Below are positions 63,274-64,000 of a stretch of 64,000 bases of DNA, piece by piece (positions within the stretch are counted from its first letter, which is position 1; every line of letters begins with the position of its first letter). This DNA is from Viola odorata (taxonomy: Eukaryota; Streptophyta; Magnoliopsida; Malpighiales; Violaceae). The translations under genes and the position numbers were made by a program. The notes under the pieces were generated by a model, which was given only the letters and a program-made list of their open reading frames with translations, ran no database searches and had not been told where the DNA came from. The stretch is from positions 66,874,304 to 66,938,303 of the forward strand of contig OY829537.1 in assembly GCA_963691705.1 (NCBI GenBank), given 5' to 3'.

Positions 63274-64000
63274 ATTTGGTTCTCTGTGTTGGTGAAGAGA
63301 AAGAAAAAAGCTTGCTTGCTATTTATAAGGAGTTAAGTCGGTGATGAGTGATGAGTGATGAGGAAGATAATGGTGCTACAGGGACGAAGGGAAAGAGAAA
63401 GAAGCAAAACGAAAATGGTGTGAGGTGGCATGTTGCATTTTGGTGTCAGAGATGGTTCATGCATGCACCAAGGTGCTTAATTCCTTGACCGTTGGATGAG
63501 AAGAAAAGAAAGGGTGAAGATGATCAATGGTTGTGATGGCTTGACCTTTGGAAAATATTTAATATTTATTTAATTGGTTCGAACTATCAACACAAGGAAT
63601 CTCGTTTGAAAGGAGCAAAATTCCGAACCAAAAAATACTAAAACATGTAATAAAATGCAACAAAATAAATAGTAATCAGTAAATAAAGAAAAAGTTCCGA
63701 ATTTACTCGCTCGGAATCCTTAAAAGTTCGAACGAAAAATAAATGCTATTACAAAGTAAATTGAATAAAACAAAATACGATGACGCGAACGAAAATAATA
63801 GTAGATAATTATCAATTAAAGAAAGAATGCGTTCGATCCCCGGTCCAAGGAAATTTATTCAGGACCGATAGAAGTTCGAACGAAAAGACAGTAAAAATAC
63901 GAAAAAACTAAAATGACACGAAATGGTACGAAATATTAAAACAAATAGCCTAAGATCGAAAATCGATAGAATTTCAATTTAAATGGGCTAATAATGCGAT
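63274..64000 (-). mobile_element. Ogre-type LTR, minus orientation, right part (runs off the edge)
   Basis: Continues 55052-56532 after the copia insertion. Plus-strand text such as TTGCTATTTATAAGGAGTTA and CTAATAATGCG is the reverse complement of the solo LTR at about 24240 down to 23510. TATA box on the minus strand at 63320-63327. The LTR end would lie just beyond 64000. Confidence 0.8.

Overview
The window looks like repeat-rich DNA from a flowering plant, probably a eudicot. It holds nested plant LTR retrotransposons of the Ogre/Tat, chromovirus, Athila and copia types, a plant L1-type LINE, and decayed fragments of two nuclear genes (a U-box ARM-repeat E3 ligase and an RPA1-like protein). 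The base composition is AT-rich. I see no intact host gene, no rRNA or tRNA gene and no bacterial signature. Almost every coding region is a broken retroelement polyprotein. The species cannot be named from the sequence.

Layout from left to right. 1-3479: remains of a Tat-lineage element, with antisense extra ORFs (1-2074), a 513-bp LTR (2791-3303), a primer-binding site and a gag start. 3480-7028: chromovirus copy A (RT, RNase H, integrase, 3' LTR), sitting against a U-box/ARM pseudogene (7029-7475). 8246-23327: Ogre-like element A on the minus strand, with a 2.4-kb 3' LTR, a 4.3-kb 3' untranslated region full of tandem repeats, integrase, an extra RNase H, RNase H, RT, a 149-nt intron, gag, an ORF1 remnant and a truncated 5' LTR. 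23328-26757: a copia fragment split by a 2338-bp solo LTR with a 5-bp target duplication. 26762-29800: a 5'-truncated LINE with a 10-bp target duplication. About 30166-31460: an RPA1-like pseudogene.

32606-36726 is chromovirus copy B, an LTR-flanked deletion derivative. It is followed by a second copy of the U-box pseudogene (36727-37164) and a second copy of the Ogre 3' LTR and 3' UTR (37931-46932). The A and B tracts therefore form a direct segmental duplication of roughly 10 kb, about 30 kb apart, that has since diverged by large indels. B was later hit by a non-autonomous LTR element (41660-44227) inside its minisatellite, and by an Athila element (46933 to about 50745) that keeps only its LTR, gag and protease.

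50745-53690 is AT-rich and GC-mixed repeat debris. 53692-55051 is a plus-oriented Ogre-type LTR, joined at 55052 to a minus-oriented Ogre-type LTR. That second LTR is split by a recent copia element (56533-63273, TSD TTTGG) and runs off the right edge.

The genes do not form a pathway. What can be read is an order of events: host gene, then chromovirus and Ogre insertions, then segmental duplication, then independent deletions, repeat expansions and new insertions in each copy. The least ordinary items are the in-frame-restoring intron of the Ogre polyprotein, the hypervariable 3'-UTR minisatellite that became an insertion target, a hairpin conserved in five Ogre-type LTR copies, and the antisense ORF set of the Tat element.
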